From the NCBI GenBank assembly GCA_964602475.1, contig CAZRRN010000016.1:1-56793 (forward strand): 56,793 nt of DNA, given 5' to 3'. Positions 44,893-53,617 of the stretch are shown one piece after another (within the stretch, counting starts at the first letter, position 1; the number at the start of each line of letters is the position of its first letter). The position numbers and the translations under genes were made by a program. This DNA comes from SZUA-448 sp964602475. Lineage in GTDB: Bacteria; Bacillota; Clostridia; Lachnospirales; Lachnospiraceae. The notes beneath the pieces were generated by a model. That model worked only from the letters and a program-made list of their open reading frames with translations. It did no database searches and was not told where the DNA came from.

Positions 44893-47865
44893 CTATTCTT
44901 CTCTTCCTAACATTTTCTTTACAGAATCCAGCGTCGGTATTGTATAGGTCTCTATGACATTTCCTTCGCTGTCGATATAACCGAATTCCTCAAGCTTTCG
45001 CTGGAATTCACGGTTGATGGTCTTGACTGCCTGGTCAAGTCTTGTCTGTGCCGTTTTTCCGCCGATAATGTCATTAAAGGCGTTGCTCATTTCCCGCTCC
45101 ATCATGTAGGTGCCCGGAATTCTCGCAATATCGTAGACCCATTTGGACTGTTCCGCAATGACCTGCTTGTCCGCAGAATCCCACGGAAGCTCCATAAAGG
45201 CTTCCATGTTCGCAGTCGACCACATATATTCGTCACCGTAAGTGATCTGCAGGGTCTGACCATACAGCGCCTGAACTTCGGTGCTTGACCACCACTGCAC
45301 AAACTCCCACGCCTTTGCTTCCCGTTCTTCATCCGACTTAAAGATGACTGTGCTTTCTGCACCTCCGCAGGAATAACGCGTAATACTTTGATCCTCCTGC
45401 TCGGTTCCCGGCATCAGCGCAATGTCCCAGGAATTCTTCAATTCCGGAGCGGCATTAATCAGAAGATTATACGTTCCAAGATCTGCAATTCCGATAGGTA
45501 GGTCTCCGTTTCTGAAATGCTGGTAGAACCGGTCGACCATTGTCGGCATGTCATATATGGTAAACAGCTCGGTAAGATAGGTAAATCCATCAATGGCATT
45601 CTCTTCTCCGAGTGCGGTTCCCTGATCCGCTGTCCGGAAGTACAGATATCCGTTATTCTGGAAAATTAACGGACAGGTTCCATGAAAAATCTTCATCTGA
45701 AGCATTCCGGCTGTCGGATAATAGAAATTAAGCCCTCTCATCTGCAGCTCCGGCAGCATATCGATTACTTCCTGCATCGTATCCGGAATTTCGAGATTCA
45801 GTTTTTCAATAATATCGGTCCGGTAGAACAGCACCCAGAAGTTCATGGTTTCCGGTATCGCATAGATTCCCTCGTCAATGACTGACGTAATAAACATTCC
45901 CGGTTCATAGACGCTCGCGGTTTCCTGAAACCCGTCAAACTTCGAAAGGTCAACCAGTGCATTTCGAATCGCAAGCTCGTAAGGAATCGTATAGTTGATT
46001 CCGGTCGCTATATCGGGAGCATCTCCGCTGGTATTAGAAAGCACCAGCTTGTACTGATCCGGCATAACGCTGATATCGACCTCGATTCCCGTCTCCGGTG
46101 TAAAATACTCATCAATCATTTTCTGCATAATCTGTACATGCTGTGTTGACCGGCTGACCCAGACCTGAAGATGATCCGGGTCTGTATTGCTCGAGGAATA
46201 CGCCTGATCCGTAAATGAAGAGAAGAAACGTTTTATGCTCATAAATATTGAAGCGAAAAACCCGGGTTTTTCCGGTAGCTCCGCATTTTCCTGATATAAA
46301 TAAATGCGGTCAATCGCCAGATTATTGTCAATCAGACTGTCAATCGTGTTGGCCAGATAATGATTGGCCGAATTTACACTGGTAGACAGCTCTGCGATAC
46401 GGTAAGGGATTTCATCGGGGTTCTTTGCCAGACTGATCAGCTGCTCTGCTGCAATACTCATGGAAGACATAACTGCAATAGATGACTTTCCGTCGGTATA
46501 CATAAGCACACTGTCCTGAAGATCATAGAGAAGCTGCGCATAGCCATAAAGCTGATCCTCCAGATCGGGGATGTATTTGCTTAGCTTCAGATCACGGTAC
46601 TTATCTGAATTAGTACCGGCAACCTTTGTGATTTCCAGCGCCAGATCATTGATTCCCGACATGACAACATCAAGACCTTCCAGAACATGACGAATATTTT
46701 CCATGTTAATGGTAAGTGTAATCAGATGAGTTCCTTCGCTAAGCCACACACTTAAGGCAGTTCCTGATTCATCTGTCATGGTTTCCGTACGGTATTTTGT
46801 CGTATAGTCAAGAGGATATGAGCGAAAAGCTGTATTCGGAATTTCACCATCTACTGTAAAATCAACAAATACCGGAAAATCGGTTTTGTCGGACTGACGG
46901 TAATTCATCGCTATGTAATAATAGCCCGCTGTTTGGACTATAATTTCATAGCTCACACTCTGCCCTGCATCGCTAAAGGAATCGGAATCAATAGTATTCA
47001 AAACTGTGTCCTTAACAACATAAGGGTCAACACCCGTATCATACTCCGCAACTGCATGTACAGAAGAATCGTTCCGATAAGTAAATTCCTCTGCCTGAAT
47101 CACAATCAGCTCAGCTCCCTCCGCCGTCACAGAACCGGTATACTCCGGTATTGTCGTCGGAGCACACAGCGATACGGCACCAAACAGTACACTGCCTTCT
47201 TTCATTGTAATGGTAAGGCTATGGGTTCCCGCAGTCAGTTCAACGGGAAGCGCCTCGGAATACCGATAGCTTGAATCCATCAGATATTTGCTTTCCCACC
47301 GAATCAGTTTATTTGGAACGGTTATAATTTCATTGTTATAACGGTCAAAGGACTTTTCCCCGTCAGATACCCAGGTAGTTTCAAATGCCAGACTTCTGCA
47401 TTCATAGAAAGGAAACTCACCGTCAATCTGAAGAGATAGTTCAATCGGAAGAATCGAAGTGTCATAGGAAAGATACTCGAAGTTAATTAAATACTGGGCA
47501 GTCTTTGGTACTTCAACCGTAAAGCTTACCACATCCTTGATCGTTGCATTCAGAACCTGTTCTGCACGCGGATAATCATAAGTTTCATCCGTCAGCTGTG
47601 CTGTCCCGATATCTGTAATCGCTGACGCGACAGGGCAGACAATCGTCTCTCCCTGATAGGCAGGAGCACTGTACTTGGCACTCACACAGGTATAATTGTG
47701 CGAGATCATCTCACTGGTGTACTCATCCGCCGTATAAACAGAACTTGCAGAACCCGTACTTTCATTGTTGGCAAGACCAGGTATAAGCGTGGAACACACA
47801 CAGCTTCCGATCATGCAAAGTGCCAGCAATCCCGATAAAATTCTCCTTCGATTTTTGTTGCCCAT
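44893..47865 (-). CDS. large solute-binding protein with carbohydrate-binding-like modules
   Basis: A 990-residue exported protein. The signal peptide (about 6-33) has a Cys-rich core (GLLALCMIGSCVCSTLIPG); lipidation is possible but the lipobox is not clear. Two beta-sandwich modules of CBM6/35 look span about 50-240 and 255-400 (VQAEEFTYRNDSSVHAVAEY; SVSYEIIVQTAGYYYIAMNY). A helical linker (400-540) follows, then a family-1 binding-protein domain (555-990: DHLQVWVSRSTQHVQIMQKM, DAPDIATGINYTIPYELAIR, WEFVQWWSSTEVQALYG). AAGGA lies 7 bases before the ATG at 47865. It is the first gene of the operon, directly before the second permease pair. Confidence 0.9.
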   Translation of the reverse strand: MGNKNRRRILSGLLALCMIGSCVCSTLIPGLANNESTGSASSVYTADEYTSEMISHNYTCVSAKYSAPAYQGETIVCPVASAITDIGTAQLTDETYDYPRAEQVLNATIKDVVSFTVEVPKTAQYLINFEYLSYDTSILPIELSLQIDGEFPFYECRSLAFETTWVSDGEKSFDRYNNEIITVPNKLIRWESKYLMDSSYRYSEALPVELTAGTHSLTITMKEGSVLFGAVSLCAPTTIPEYTGSVTAEGAELIVIQAEEFTYRNDSSVHAVAEYDTGVDPYVVKDTVLNTIDSDSFSDAGQSVSYEIIVQTAGYYYIAMNYRQSDKTDFPVFVDFTVDGEIPNTAFRSYPLDYTTKYRTETMTDESGTALSVWLSEGTHLITLTINMENIRHVLEGLDVVMSGINDLALEITKVAGTNSDKYRDLKLSKYIPDLEDQLYGYAQLLYDLQDSVLMYTDGKSSIAVMSSMSIAAEQLISLAKNPDEIPYRIAELSTSVNSANHYLANTIDSLIDNNLAIDRIYLYQENAELPEKPGFFASIFMSIKRFFSSFTDQAYSSSNTDPDHLQVWVSRSTQHVQIMQKMIDEYFTPETGIEVDISVMPDQYKLVLSNTSGDAPDIATGINYTIPYELAIRNALVDLSKFDGFQETASVYEPGMFITSVIDEGIYAIPETMNFWVLFYRTDIIEKLNLEIPDTMQEVIDMLPELQMRGLNFYYPTAGMLQMKIFHGTCPLIFQNNGYLYFRTADQGTALGEENAIDGFTYLTELFTIYDMPTMVDRFYQHFRNGDLPIGIADLGTYNLLINAAPELKNSWDIALMPGTEQEDQSITRYSCGGAESTVIFKSDEEREAKAWEFVQWWSSTEVQALYGQTLQITYGDEYMWSTANMEAFMELPWDSADKQVIAEQSKWVYDIARIPGTYMMEREMSNAFNDIIGGKTAQTRLDQAVKTINREFQRKLEEFGYIDSEGNVIETYTIPTLDSVKKMLGREE

Positions 47866-47915
47866 AGCAGATTCCTTCCTCCGAAAAAATAATGTCAATT
47901 TTCTGCCTAAACCGC

Positions 47916-47944
47916 TTGACACATCGTCGCATTTAGTTTATTAT
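47916..47944 (+). promoter_or_regulatory. promoter of the GH51 gene
   Basis: TTGACA (perfect), 17 bases, TATTAT (5 of 6) on the plus strand. The leader to the ATG at 48142 would be about 190 bases. Confidence 0.65.
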
Positions 47945-47980
47945 TTTGTAAAATGTTTTAGTTTTTACTTGATATATTAT

Positions 47981-48009
47981 AATTTACTACTGATTGTGCA
48001 AAAAGTCAA
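47981..48009 (-). promoter_or_regulatory. candidate promoter of the large transport operon
   Basis: On the minus strand: TTGACT (5 of 6), 17 bases, TAAATT (4 of 6). The predicted leader is about 110 bases to the start at 47865. Confidence 0.45.
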
Positions 48010-48141
48010 TGCTGTATTTGGATTATTTTCTGATATAGTAGAGACATGATTAAAATTATTTAGATGAATACAGTCAATTTTACCGAACTGAAACTTTTTT
48101 ATTCGTCAATATTCACAATAAAATAAGAATTGGGAGGCTCT

Positions 48142-50835
48142 ATGAAAAAAACATTTCAATCACTGGCAACTGCATGTCTTTCCTTCGGACTGATGTTTCT
48201 TACCGCGTGCGGCGGAAACACTTCAAATGATCCGAACACCGTCACCTCTCCGACTCCAACCGCTGAACCGCTGCCGACGGAGCATGCCGTTCTTCCTTCG
48301 GAAGAAAGCTCTGCTGTTTATACGGTAAGCTGTGAAGCGGACACCAGCGATTCATCCAAGGTCATCAGCGATATGCTGTACGGCATTTTTCTGGAAGACA
48401 TCAACCACGCAGTGGATGGCGGAATGTATGCTGAACTGATAAAAAACCGTTCCTTCGAGTACGGTTCTGCAGCAGCAAATGTCAAGCTGCACGGCTGGGT
48501 AAAAAGCAACAGTGATACGGTAACCTTTTCTGTAACCGATGGTCTCGAAGACAACTCCTGTCTGAACGAAAACAATCCGAATTATGCAGCTGTCACAAAT
48601 ACATCCTCTCAATATGAAGGGATAGGAAATGTAGGATACTTAAGCGGGCTTTCCGTTACCGGAAATGAAAATTATACCTGTTCCCTGTATGCCAGAACAA
48701 TCACAGGCTACACCGGCGAAATCAGTGTTTCTCTTGAAGACGCAGGCGGTACGGTTTACGCACAGACAGCGATTCCTTCAGTCACGTCTAAATGGAGCAA
48801 ATACGAGCTTGTACTCACACCTTCAAAAAGCGGTTCGAACCTGCGTCTCTATGTTAAAATCACAGAGGGCTCCGTTCAGCTTGACATGGTTTCTCTCATG
48901 CCTGTCAAAACCTATCACGGAACCGGTGTCCGGCAGGACATCGGCGAATATCTTGAAGCACTGCAGCCAAGCTTTCTGCGTTTTCCCGGCGGCTGTGTCA
49001 TTGAGGGAAAGTCCCTTTCTTCCATGTACAGCTGGAAGGATTCCATCGGAAACGGTCTGACCTTTACCGTTAATGGAGAAGAAGCTACCGGCGATATTGC
49101 AACGCGCCCGCAGGGACAATCCATCTGGAACGGAACTTCCTCTGATCCTTATTATACCACATACGGGCTTGGTTTCTATGAATATTTTGTCCTATGTGAA
49201 GAATTAAGCTGCGAACCGGTTCCGATTTTAAATGCAGGAATGACTTGTCCGGTACAAAGCACTAACTACATTGTCTACCCGCTTGGCAGTACCGAATTCA
49301 AACAGTTTGTTCAGGATGCTTTAGATCTTGTGGAATTCTGCCGCGGCGGAAGTGACACCTACTGGGGAAGCGTCCGGATTGCCATGGGACACGAGGAGCC
49401 CTTTGATCTGCACTATATCGGTATTGGAAACGAACAGTGGCAGACAGAATATTTTAACCATTATGAATACTTTGTGACCGCTTTTGACAAAGCAAAAAAA
49501 AGCAATCCCGAGCTATATGAAGGAATCGAGCTGATTGTGGCAAACGGTCCTTCTTCGGGCGATACCTACGGCTGGAATTATCTTGAAGACTACCCGGACG
49601 ATATGACTGCGCTGGTTGATGAACATTACTACGAAGCACCAAGCTGGTTCCTCTCCAACACAAAGCGCTACGATGCTTATGATCGCGGAACACAGGCGCA
49701 GGTTTTTCTGGGTGAATATGCTGCTCAGTCAAATACCCTGTATGCCGCGCTTGCAGAAGCGGCCTATATGACAGGGCTGGAACGGAATTCCGATATTGTC
49801 CGGATGGCCTGCTATGCACCGCTCTTCGCCAACAGCAAGGCAAACCAGTGGACCCCCGATCTGATCTGGTTTAACAGTTCTGAGGTATTCGGTTCGGTTA
49901 ATTACTATGTACAGAAAATATTTGCAAACAATATCGGCACAACTCTGCTGGATTCGGAAATCCAATTTACCGGTACTTCAACCGAGAGTGTTCTGACCGG
50001 TAAAGCGGGTCTCGGAACCTGGCAGACAAAGGCTGCTTATGATAACTTGAGCGTGACGTCAAACGGCACCGGCGAGGTCTTGTTCTCCTGTGATTTTACG
50101 GATACCACCTTGAAAGAGACCGGATTTGATATTTGCGAAGGGGACTGGGCTATCGCTGATGGAAGGCTGGTGCAGAGCAATACCGGAAATCCTAGTGATA
50201 CAAACACCGGAGATGCCATTTATTTCGGAGCTACCTCCTGGAGTAATTACACCCTGACAGTTGAAGCCGAGATACTGTCCGGAGCCGAAGGGTTCCTGAT
50301 TCCGGTTTGCGTTACTAATTCAAGCAATAATATTTTCTGGAATCTCGGCGGCTGGGGCAATACCGTTTCCTGTCTTCAGATTGTCTCTGCCGGTTCAAAG
50401 AGCGGTCAGATTACCGGTACGATAAGAAGTGTCAAGCTTCAGAAAAATACCGTATACACCATCAGAGTTGTCGTACAAGGCAACAATATCAAATGTTATC
50501 TGAACGATTCCCTTTATATCGATTATACTTCCGAAGCTGCTGAGCGCCTATACGAGACCGCAAGCGTAGATGAAAACGGTGATATTATCCTGAAGTTTGT
50601 CAATGCACTGGAAGCGGCGCTGCCGGTAACAACAGCACTGAACGAATTTGATACCTCTGTCTACGAGACCGAAGCCGTGGTTACAACCCTTTCCGGTACA
50701 AGCCGTACCGCATCCAACAGTTATTCGGAGCCGGGGAAAATGATACCGGTTGAAAGTACACTTCCCGTTGCAGAGAAGTTTGAAACAACAATACCCGGTT
50801 ACTCGATTGTTATTATGAGAATAAAAAAGAAATAA
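48142..50835 (+). CDS. GH51 alpha-L-arabinofuranosidase-type lipoprotein with inserted beta-sandwich
   Basis: An 897-residue surface lipoprotein (lipobox FLTAC) with a Thr/Pro linker. The GH51 N-terminal signature is LYGIFLEDINHAVDGGMYAE. A CBM-like module (about 110-260) is inserted near the start of the barrel, as in CBM4-containing GH51 enzymes. The acid/base Glu431 is in YIGIGNEQWQ and nucleophile Glu525 in VFLGEYAAQS. After the barrel, a region of about 180 residues (around 620-800; VLFSCDFTDTTLKETGFDIC) looks like a LamG/DUF1080-type sandwich set into the C-terminal domain. It should release arabinose from arabinan or arabinoxylan. GGGAGG lies 4 bases before the ATG at 48142; a TTG start at 48130 is unlikely. 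Confidence 0.92.
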   Translation: MKKTFQSLATACLSFGLMFLTACGGNTSNDPNTVTSPTPTAEPLPTEHAVLPSEESSAVYTVSCEADTSDSSKVISDMLYGIFLEDINHAVDGGMYAELIKNRSFEYGSAAANVKLHGWVKSNSDTVTFSVTDGLEDNSCLNENNPNYAAVTNTSSQYEGIGNVGYLSGLSVTGNENYTCSLYARTITGYTGEISVSLEDAGGTVYAQTAIPSVTSKWSKYELVLTPSKSGSNLRLYVKITEGSVQLDMVSLMPVKTYHGTGVRQDIGEYLEALQPSFLRFPGGCVIEGKSLSSMYSWKDSIGNGLTFTVNGEEATGDIATRPQGQSIWNGTSSDPYYTTYGLGFYEYFVLCEELSCEPVPILNAGMTCPVQSTNYIVYPLGSTEFKQFVQDALDLVEFCRGGSDTYWGSVRIAMGHEEPFDLHYIGIGNEQWQTEYFNHYEYFVTAFDKAKKSNPELYEGIELIVANGPSSGDTYGWNYLEDYPDDMTALVDEHYYEAPSWFLSNTKRYDAYDRGTQAQVFLGEYAAQSNTLYAALAEAAYMTGLERNSDIVRMACYAPLFANSKANQWTPDLIWFNSSEVFGSVNYYVQKIFANNIGTTLLDSEIQFTGTSTESVLTGKAGLGTWQTKAAYDNLSVTSNGTGEVLFSCDFTDTTLKETGFDICEGDWAIADGRLVQSNTGNPSDTNTGDAIYFGATSWSNYTLTVEAEILSGAEGFLIPVCVTNSSNNIFWNLGGWGNTVSCLQIVSAGSKSGQITGTIRSVKLQKNTVYTIRVVVQGNNIKCYLNDSLYIDYTSEAAERLYETASVDENGDIILKFVNALEAALPVTTALNEFDTSVYETEAVVTTLSGTSRTASNSYSEPGKMIPVESTLPVAEKFETTIPGYSIVIMRIKKK

Positions 50836-50879
50836 AAAAGCGTGCGTAGTTCCGTTCCGGATACTACGCACGCTTTTTT
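50834..50879. terminator. bidirectional intrinsic terminator after the GH51 gene
   Basis: A 17-pair perfect stem (AAAAAAGCGTGCGTAGT and its complement) around a 12-base loop, with T-runs on both strands. It overlaps the GH51 stop codon and also serves the convergent small membrane protein gene. Confidence 0.93.
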
Positions 50880-50887
50880 TATTAGAA

Positions 50888-51142
50888 TCATCGTTGATAC
50901 TTCTTCGGTCTGTTACGGCGGATTACCTTTACAATTACGCAAGCAGCACAGGTTATCACGGTCAGAACGACCGCATAAAGAATCAGGGAAGTCCATTCCG
51001 TCTTCCATATTCCGATCAGGAACACAGACGCCAGAAACAGCATGGCTGTCCACCATGCCAGTACAATAACTACCCGGACAGCTCCGATCAGTATCATTTT
51101 TACAAGATCCAGTGCCGAATGATCATTCGCAGGATTACTCAT
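50888..51142 (-). CDS. small two-helix membrane protein, unknown
   Basis: An 84-residue protein with two membrane helices (about 18-45 and 52-75) and a basic C-terminus (RRNRPKKYQR). It starts 35 bases after the GH43 stop and ends at the shared terminator, so it belongs to the GH43 transcript. The ribosome site is weak. I do not recognise the family. Confidence 0.6.
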   Translation of the reverse strand: MSNPANDHSALDLVKMILIGAVRVVIVLAWWTAMLFLASVFLIGIWKTEWTSLILYAVVLTVITCAACVIVKVIRRNRPKKYQR

Positions 51143-51177
51143 GTCGTTTCCGTTTCCGCGCTTACTTATGCGCTGTA

Positions 51178-52791
51178 TCAGTATTTCACACCCCAGATGC
51201 TTTCATTTCCACCGACGGCGCTGAAGGTCATAACCGGTGTGTCTGCCTGATCGGTCTGGCTTAAGAAGACCCCGCTGTACTCCGTACCGTTGTATGTCAC
51301 TGTCATATAGCAGGTTCCCTCTGTCATACTCCATGTTCCGCTTATGCTTCCGCTTACCGTACCGTCCTCCAGCAGCTCGGCAAATACCGGCTCGGAAATC
51401 GTCGAGTCAATCTTGGTTCCCTGATTGATAAGATAATAGGTACCAAGAATTTCATCACGGCTGTATCCGGTCTTTGATATTGTTTCACCGTTTGTTGTGT
51501 ATGGCGCAAGTACAGGCCAGCCTTCCGCATTAATGAAATACTGTTTTACGCGAGGCTCATGAAACTCACTGGCCGAATCAAATCTGGTATGGTAACAGAG
51601 ATATTTTTTTCCGTCACTATCCTCAAACGCCGATTGTCCGCCGGTTGCCATGTAAGCGGAGGTAAGGCTCGGCAGATAGTAATTACCCGAAAGCTTCAGT
51701 CCATAGTATGCGTGATTGCGGCCTTCGACCGGATACTGTCCGTTCATATCCACATAATCGCCGTCTACCGTCTTCGACCGGAACACTCGGATCTGGTAGC
51801 CTCCCATACGGTCAAGCGCACCGTAGGAAACAAAAAGATAATAGTATTCACTTTCTGCGTCATACTGGATATACGGACCCTCGATTGATTTATGTCCGCC
51901 GCCAAGCAGACGTTTTCCAAAATATGCATCGGTACGGTTGTCCTCGTCTGTTTCCGGATGAATCATAAGACCTGTTTCTTCATCAATTTCAATCAGAAAA
52001 ATACCGCCTGACCAGGAACCATAGGTCATCCACATTCTCCCGTCGGTATCGTAAAAAACGGTCGGGTCAATGCAGTTCGGCCATAGATCGTTATCATAGG
52101 ATCCGTTCAGTTTCAGATAAGTGTCTGCTGCATATTCCTCGCTCACATAATCATAAACATCCGTCTGGTCAATGGTATCCTTGGTGAAACCGGAGTACAG
52201 AAGGTTTCCCCGGAATGTAAACGGTCCTGCTGCACTGTCGGAAGTTGCCCAGCAAAGATCTGACTTAATATAGGTTGATGAGGTACAGAAATACATAACG
52301 TATTTTTGCATCGCTTTATTATAAATAACATGCGGTGCCCAGACAGAATACCCTCCGTTGCCGTTATCGCCTGCATAATCAAAGATTTCAAGATCATCCG
52401 CAAAAAGATCATCAAACATCGCATTTGTTGATGTATAGCCATTTCCGATATACGACCAGACTCTGAGGTCTGTGGAAAATGCTTCCGTCATATGCGAGCC
52501 GTAGATATAATATCCCCCGTCAGCTGCAAGAATTGACGGATCATGTACGGAAACCTTTGCACGGGTACTTTTCTTTGTAATTCCCTCGTAAATATCAGCA
52601 GGGGTAGGCGTCGGTGTATTCGTCGGCTCCGGTGCTGCAGTGGGCGTCGCTTCCTGCGGCGTTGTTGTCGGATCCATTGCAGAATCTCCTTCCGGGTTCT
52701 TATTTGTACAGCCTAAAAGGCCGACTACCATGAGAATGCAAAGTATCATGCAGGTAACTCTATGAGAGCTTCTTTTCGTTGTTTGTTTCAT
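51178..52791 (-). CDS. GH43 arabinanase-type lipoprotein
   Basis: A 537-residue surface lipoprotein (lipobox GLLGC, Cys28), then a Thr/Pro/Ala linker. The five-bladed propeller has catalytic base Asp84 (SVHDPSILA), pKa-modulating Asp242 (CIDPTVFYDTDG) and acid Glu304 (SIEGPYIQY). The C-terminal 90 residues (LINQGTKIDSTISEPVFAEL, GTWSMTEGTCYMTVTYNG) match the C-terminal domain found on endo-1,5-alpha-arabinanases. It probably cuts arabinan outside the cell. AGGAG lies 7 bases before the ATG. Two palindromic operators overlap its transcription start. Confidence 0.92.
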   Translation of the reverse strand: MKQTTKRSSHRVTCMILCILMVVGLLGCTNKNPEGDSAMDPTTTPQEATPTAAPEPTNTPTPTPADIYEGITKKSTRAKVSVHDPSILAADGGYYIYGSHMTEAFSTDLRVWSYIGNGYTSTNAMFDDLFADDLEIFDYAGDNGNGGYSVWAPHVIYNKAMQKYVMYFCTSSTYIKSDLCWATSDSAAGPFTFRGNLLYSGFTKDTIDQTDVYDYVSEEYAADTYLKLNGSYDNDLWPNCIDPTVFYDTDGRMWMTYGSWSGGIFLIEIDEETGLMIHPETDEDNRTDAYFGKRLLGGGHKSIEGPYIQYDAESEYYYLFVSYGALDRMGGYQIRVFRSKTVDGDYVDMNGQYPVEGRNHAYYGLKLSGNYYLPSLTSAYMATGGQSAFEDSDGKKYLCYHTRFDSASEFHEPRVKQYFINAEGWPVLAPYTTNGETISKTGYSRDEILGTYYLINQGTKIDSTISEPVFAELLEDGTVSGSISGTWSMTEGTCYMTVTYNGTEYSGVFLSQTDQADTPVMTFSAVGGNESIWGVKY

Positions 52792-52807
52792 TTCTTGGCT
52801 CCTGTCT

Positions 52808-52843
52808 TTTAGCTGTCGCTAAACTTTTTTAGCTTTGGCTAAA
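52808..52843 (-). promoter_or_regulatory. tandem palindromic operators before the GH43 gene
   Basis: Two palindromes TTTAGC-N4-GCTAAA at 52808-52823 and 52828-52843. Their centres are 20 bases apart, two helical turns, and the second abuts the -10 box and covers the predicted transcription start. They look like repressor sites (LacI/AraR-like dyads). No regulator gene is adjacent. Confidence 0.8.
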
Positions 52844-52871
52844 TTATACTCCGTATTAAGAAAAAAGTAAA
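52843..52871 (-). promoter_or_regulatory. promoter of the GH43 gene
   Basis: On the minus strand: TTTACT (4 of 6), 17 bases, perfect TATAAT. The -35 box lies inside the 3' stem of the ykgJ terminator. Predicted start near 52836, inside the second operator. Confidence 0.7.
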
Positions 52872-52897
52872 TGCTTTTCTTGCGAAAAGCATTTACT
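52861..52897 (-). terminator. intrinsic terminator of the YkgJ-family gene
   Basis: On the minus strand AGTAAATGCTTTTC and GAAAAGCATTTACT form a 14-pair perfect stem with a 4-base loop, followed by TTTTT. It lies 21 bases after the gene. Confidence 0.93.
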
Positions 52898-52917
52898 CCG
52901 TTATAATTATATCTACA

Positions 52918-53583
52918 TTACAGTCTGTTGATTCTCCGTTCCGTCAAAAGCAGCCGCTCCTCGAGCTGCGGATAAATATCACGTTCTTTGTCATAGCTCT
53001 GCAGATACAGTCCTTCCAGAATCATCATACACAGCTGTCGCTGTTTATGCTCTTCAAGACGTGAGGACCGCTCCTGTGCCTGCATTAAAAAGTGATACCA
53101 GTGCAGCAGGAATTTCTGGTTTTTAATAAGTTCCGGAGTATCCAACCATTCGCGCAGCTTCATTTTGGTACGGTTTTGTTCCTTTGCACAAACATCCGTC
53201 AGCAGTACGTAGCTTACTTTATCTTCGGAATAAACACGTCCGAGCGGAAACAGCCTGCAAAGTCCCGGTCGAAACGAATGGATACTGCAGCGTCCCTCTG
53301 GCGTCAGAAAAGCGCAGCCGCTTTCCTCCGTCAGCCGCAGATTCGGCAGTACGATTCCCCCGACAACATTCAGTTCAATTTTATCATTGATCAGCTGTTC
53401 AAACGGAACTTTCAGGTTGGTAAGAAGCAGACTGACATCCAGCGGATCCAGCTGAATCGATTCCCCCATCTCACGGCAGCATTTGGAACAGCCGTTGCAG
53501 TCACTGCAGCCGATTCTCACCATATCGTTCAGGGAGTAGATTTTTCCATCCGTTGCTTCGGACAGGTTGCATTTTTTAATCAT
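52918..53583 (-). CDS. YkgJ-family cysteine-cluster protein
   Basis: A 221-residue cytoplasmic protein of the YkgJ (CxxCxxCC) family. The N-terminal cluster is CSDCNGCSKCCREMG, with a second in CAFLTPEGRCSIHSFRPGLC followed by RLFPLGR. These Cys residues probably bind zinc or an iron-sulfur centre; the role is not known. AGGA lies 6 bases before the ATG. It follows the DUF4317 gene by 34 bases and probably shares its transcript, which ends at a strong terminator. Confidence 0.9.
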   Translation of the reverse strand: MIKKCNLSEATDGKIYSLNDMVRIGCSDCNGCSKCCREMGESIQLDPLDVSLLLTNLKVPFEQLINDKIELNVVGGIVLPNLRLTEESGCAFLTPEGRCSIHSFRPGLCRLFPLGRVYSEDKVSYVLLTDVCAKEQNRTKMKLREWLDTPELIKNQKFLLHWYHFLMQAQERSSRLEEHKQRQLCMMILEGLYLQSYDKERDIYPQLEERLLLTERRINRL

Positions 53584-53617
53584 TCTCGTTCCTCACGGTG
53601 TGCAAAGCATTGCCGTT

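Larger units (their letters stand above)
47866..48141. other. divergent control region, transport operon / GH51 gene
   Basis: 276 A+T-rich bases with a promoter for each direction. The predicted start sites (plus about 47951, minus about 47974) face each other, so the two 5' leaders overlap by about 24 bases. TTTAG-containing half-sites occur (near 47932 and 47957), but no full palindrome like those before the GH43 gene. No gene seen. Confidence 0.5.
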
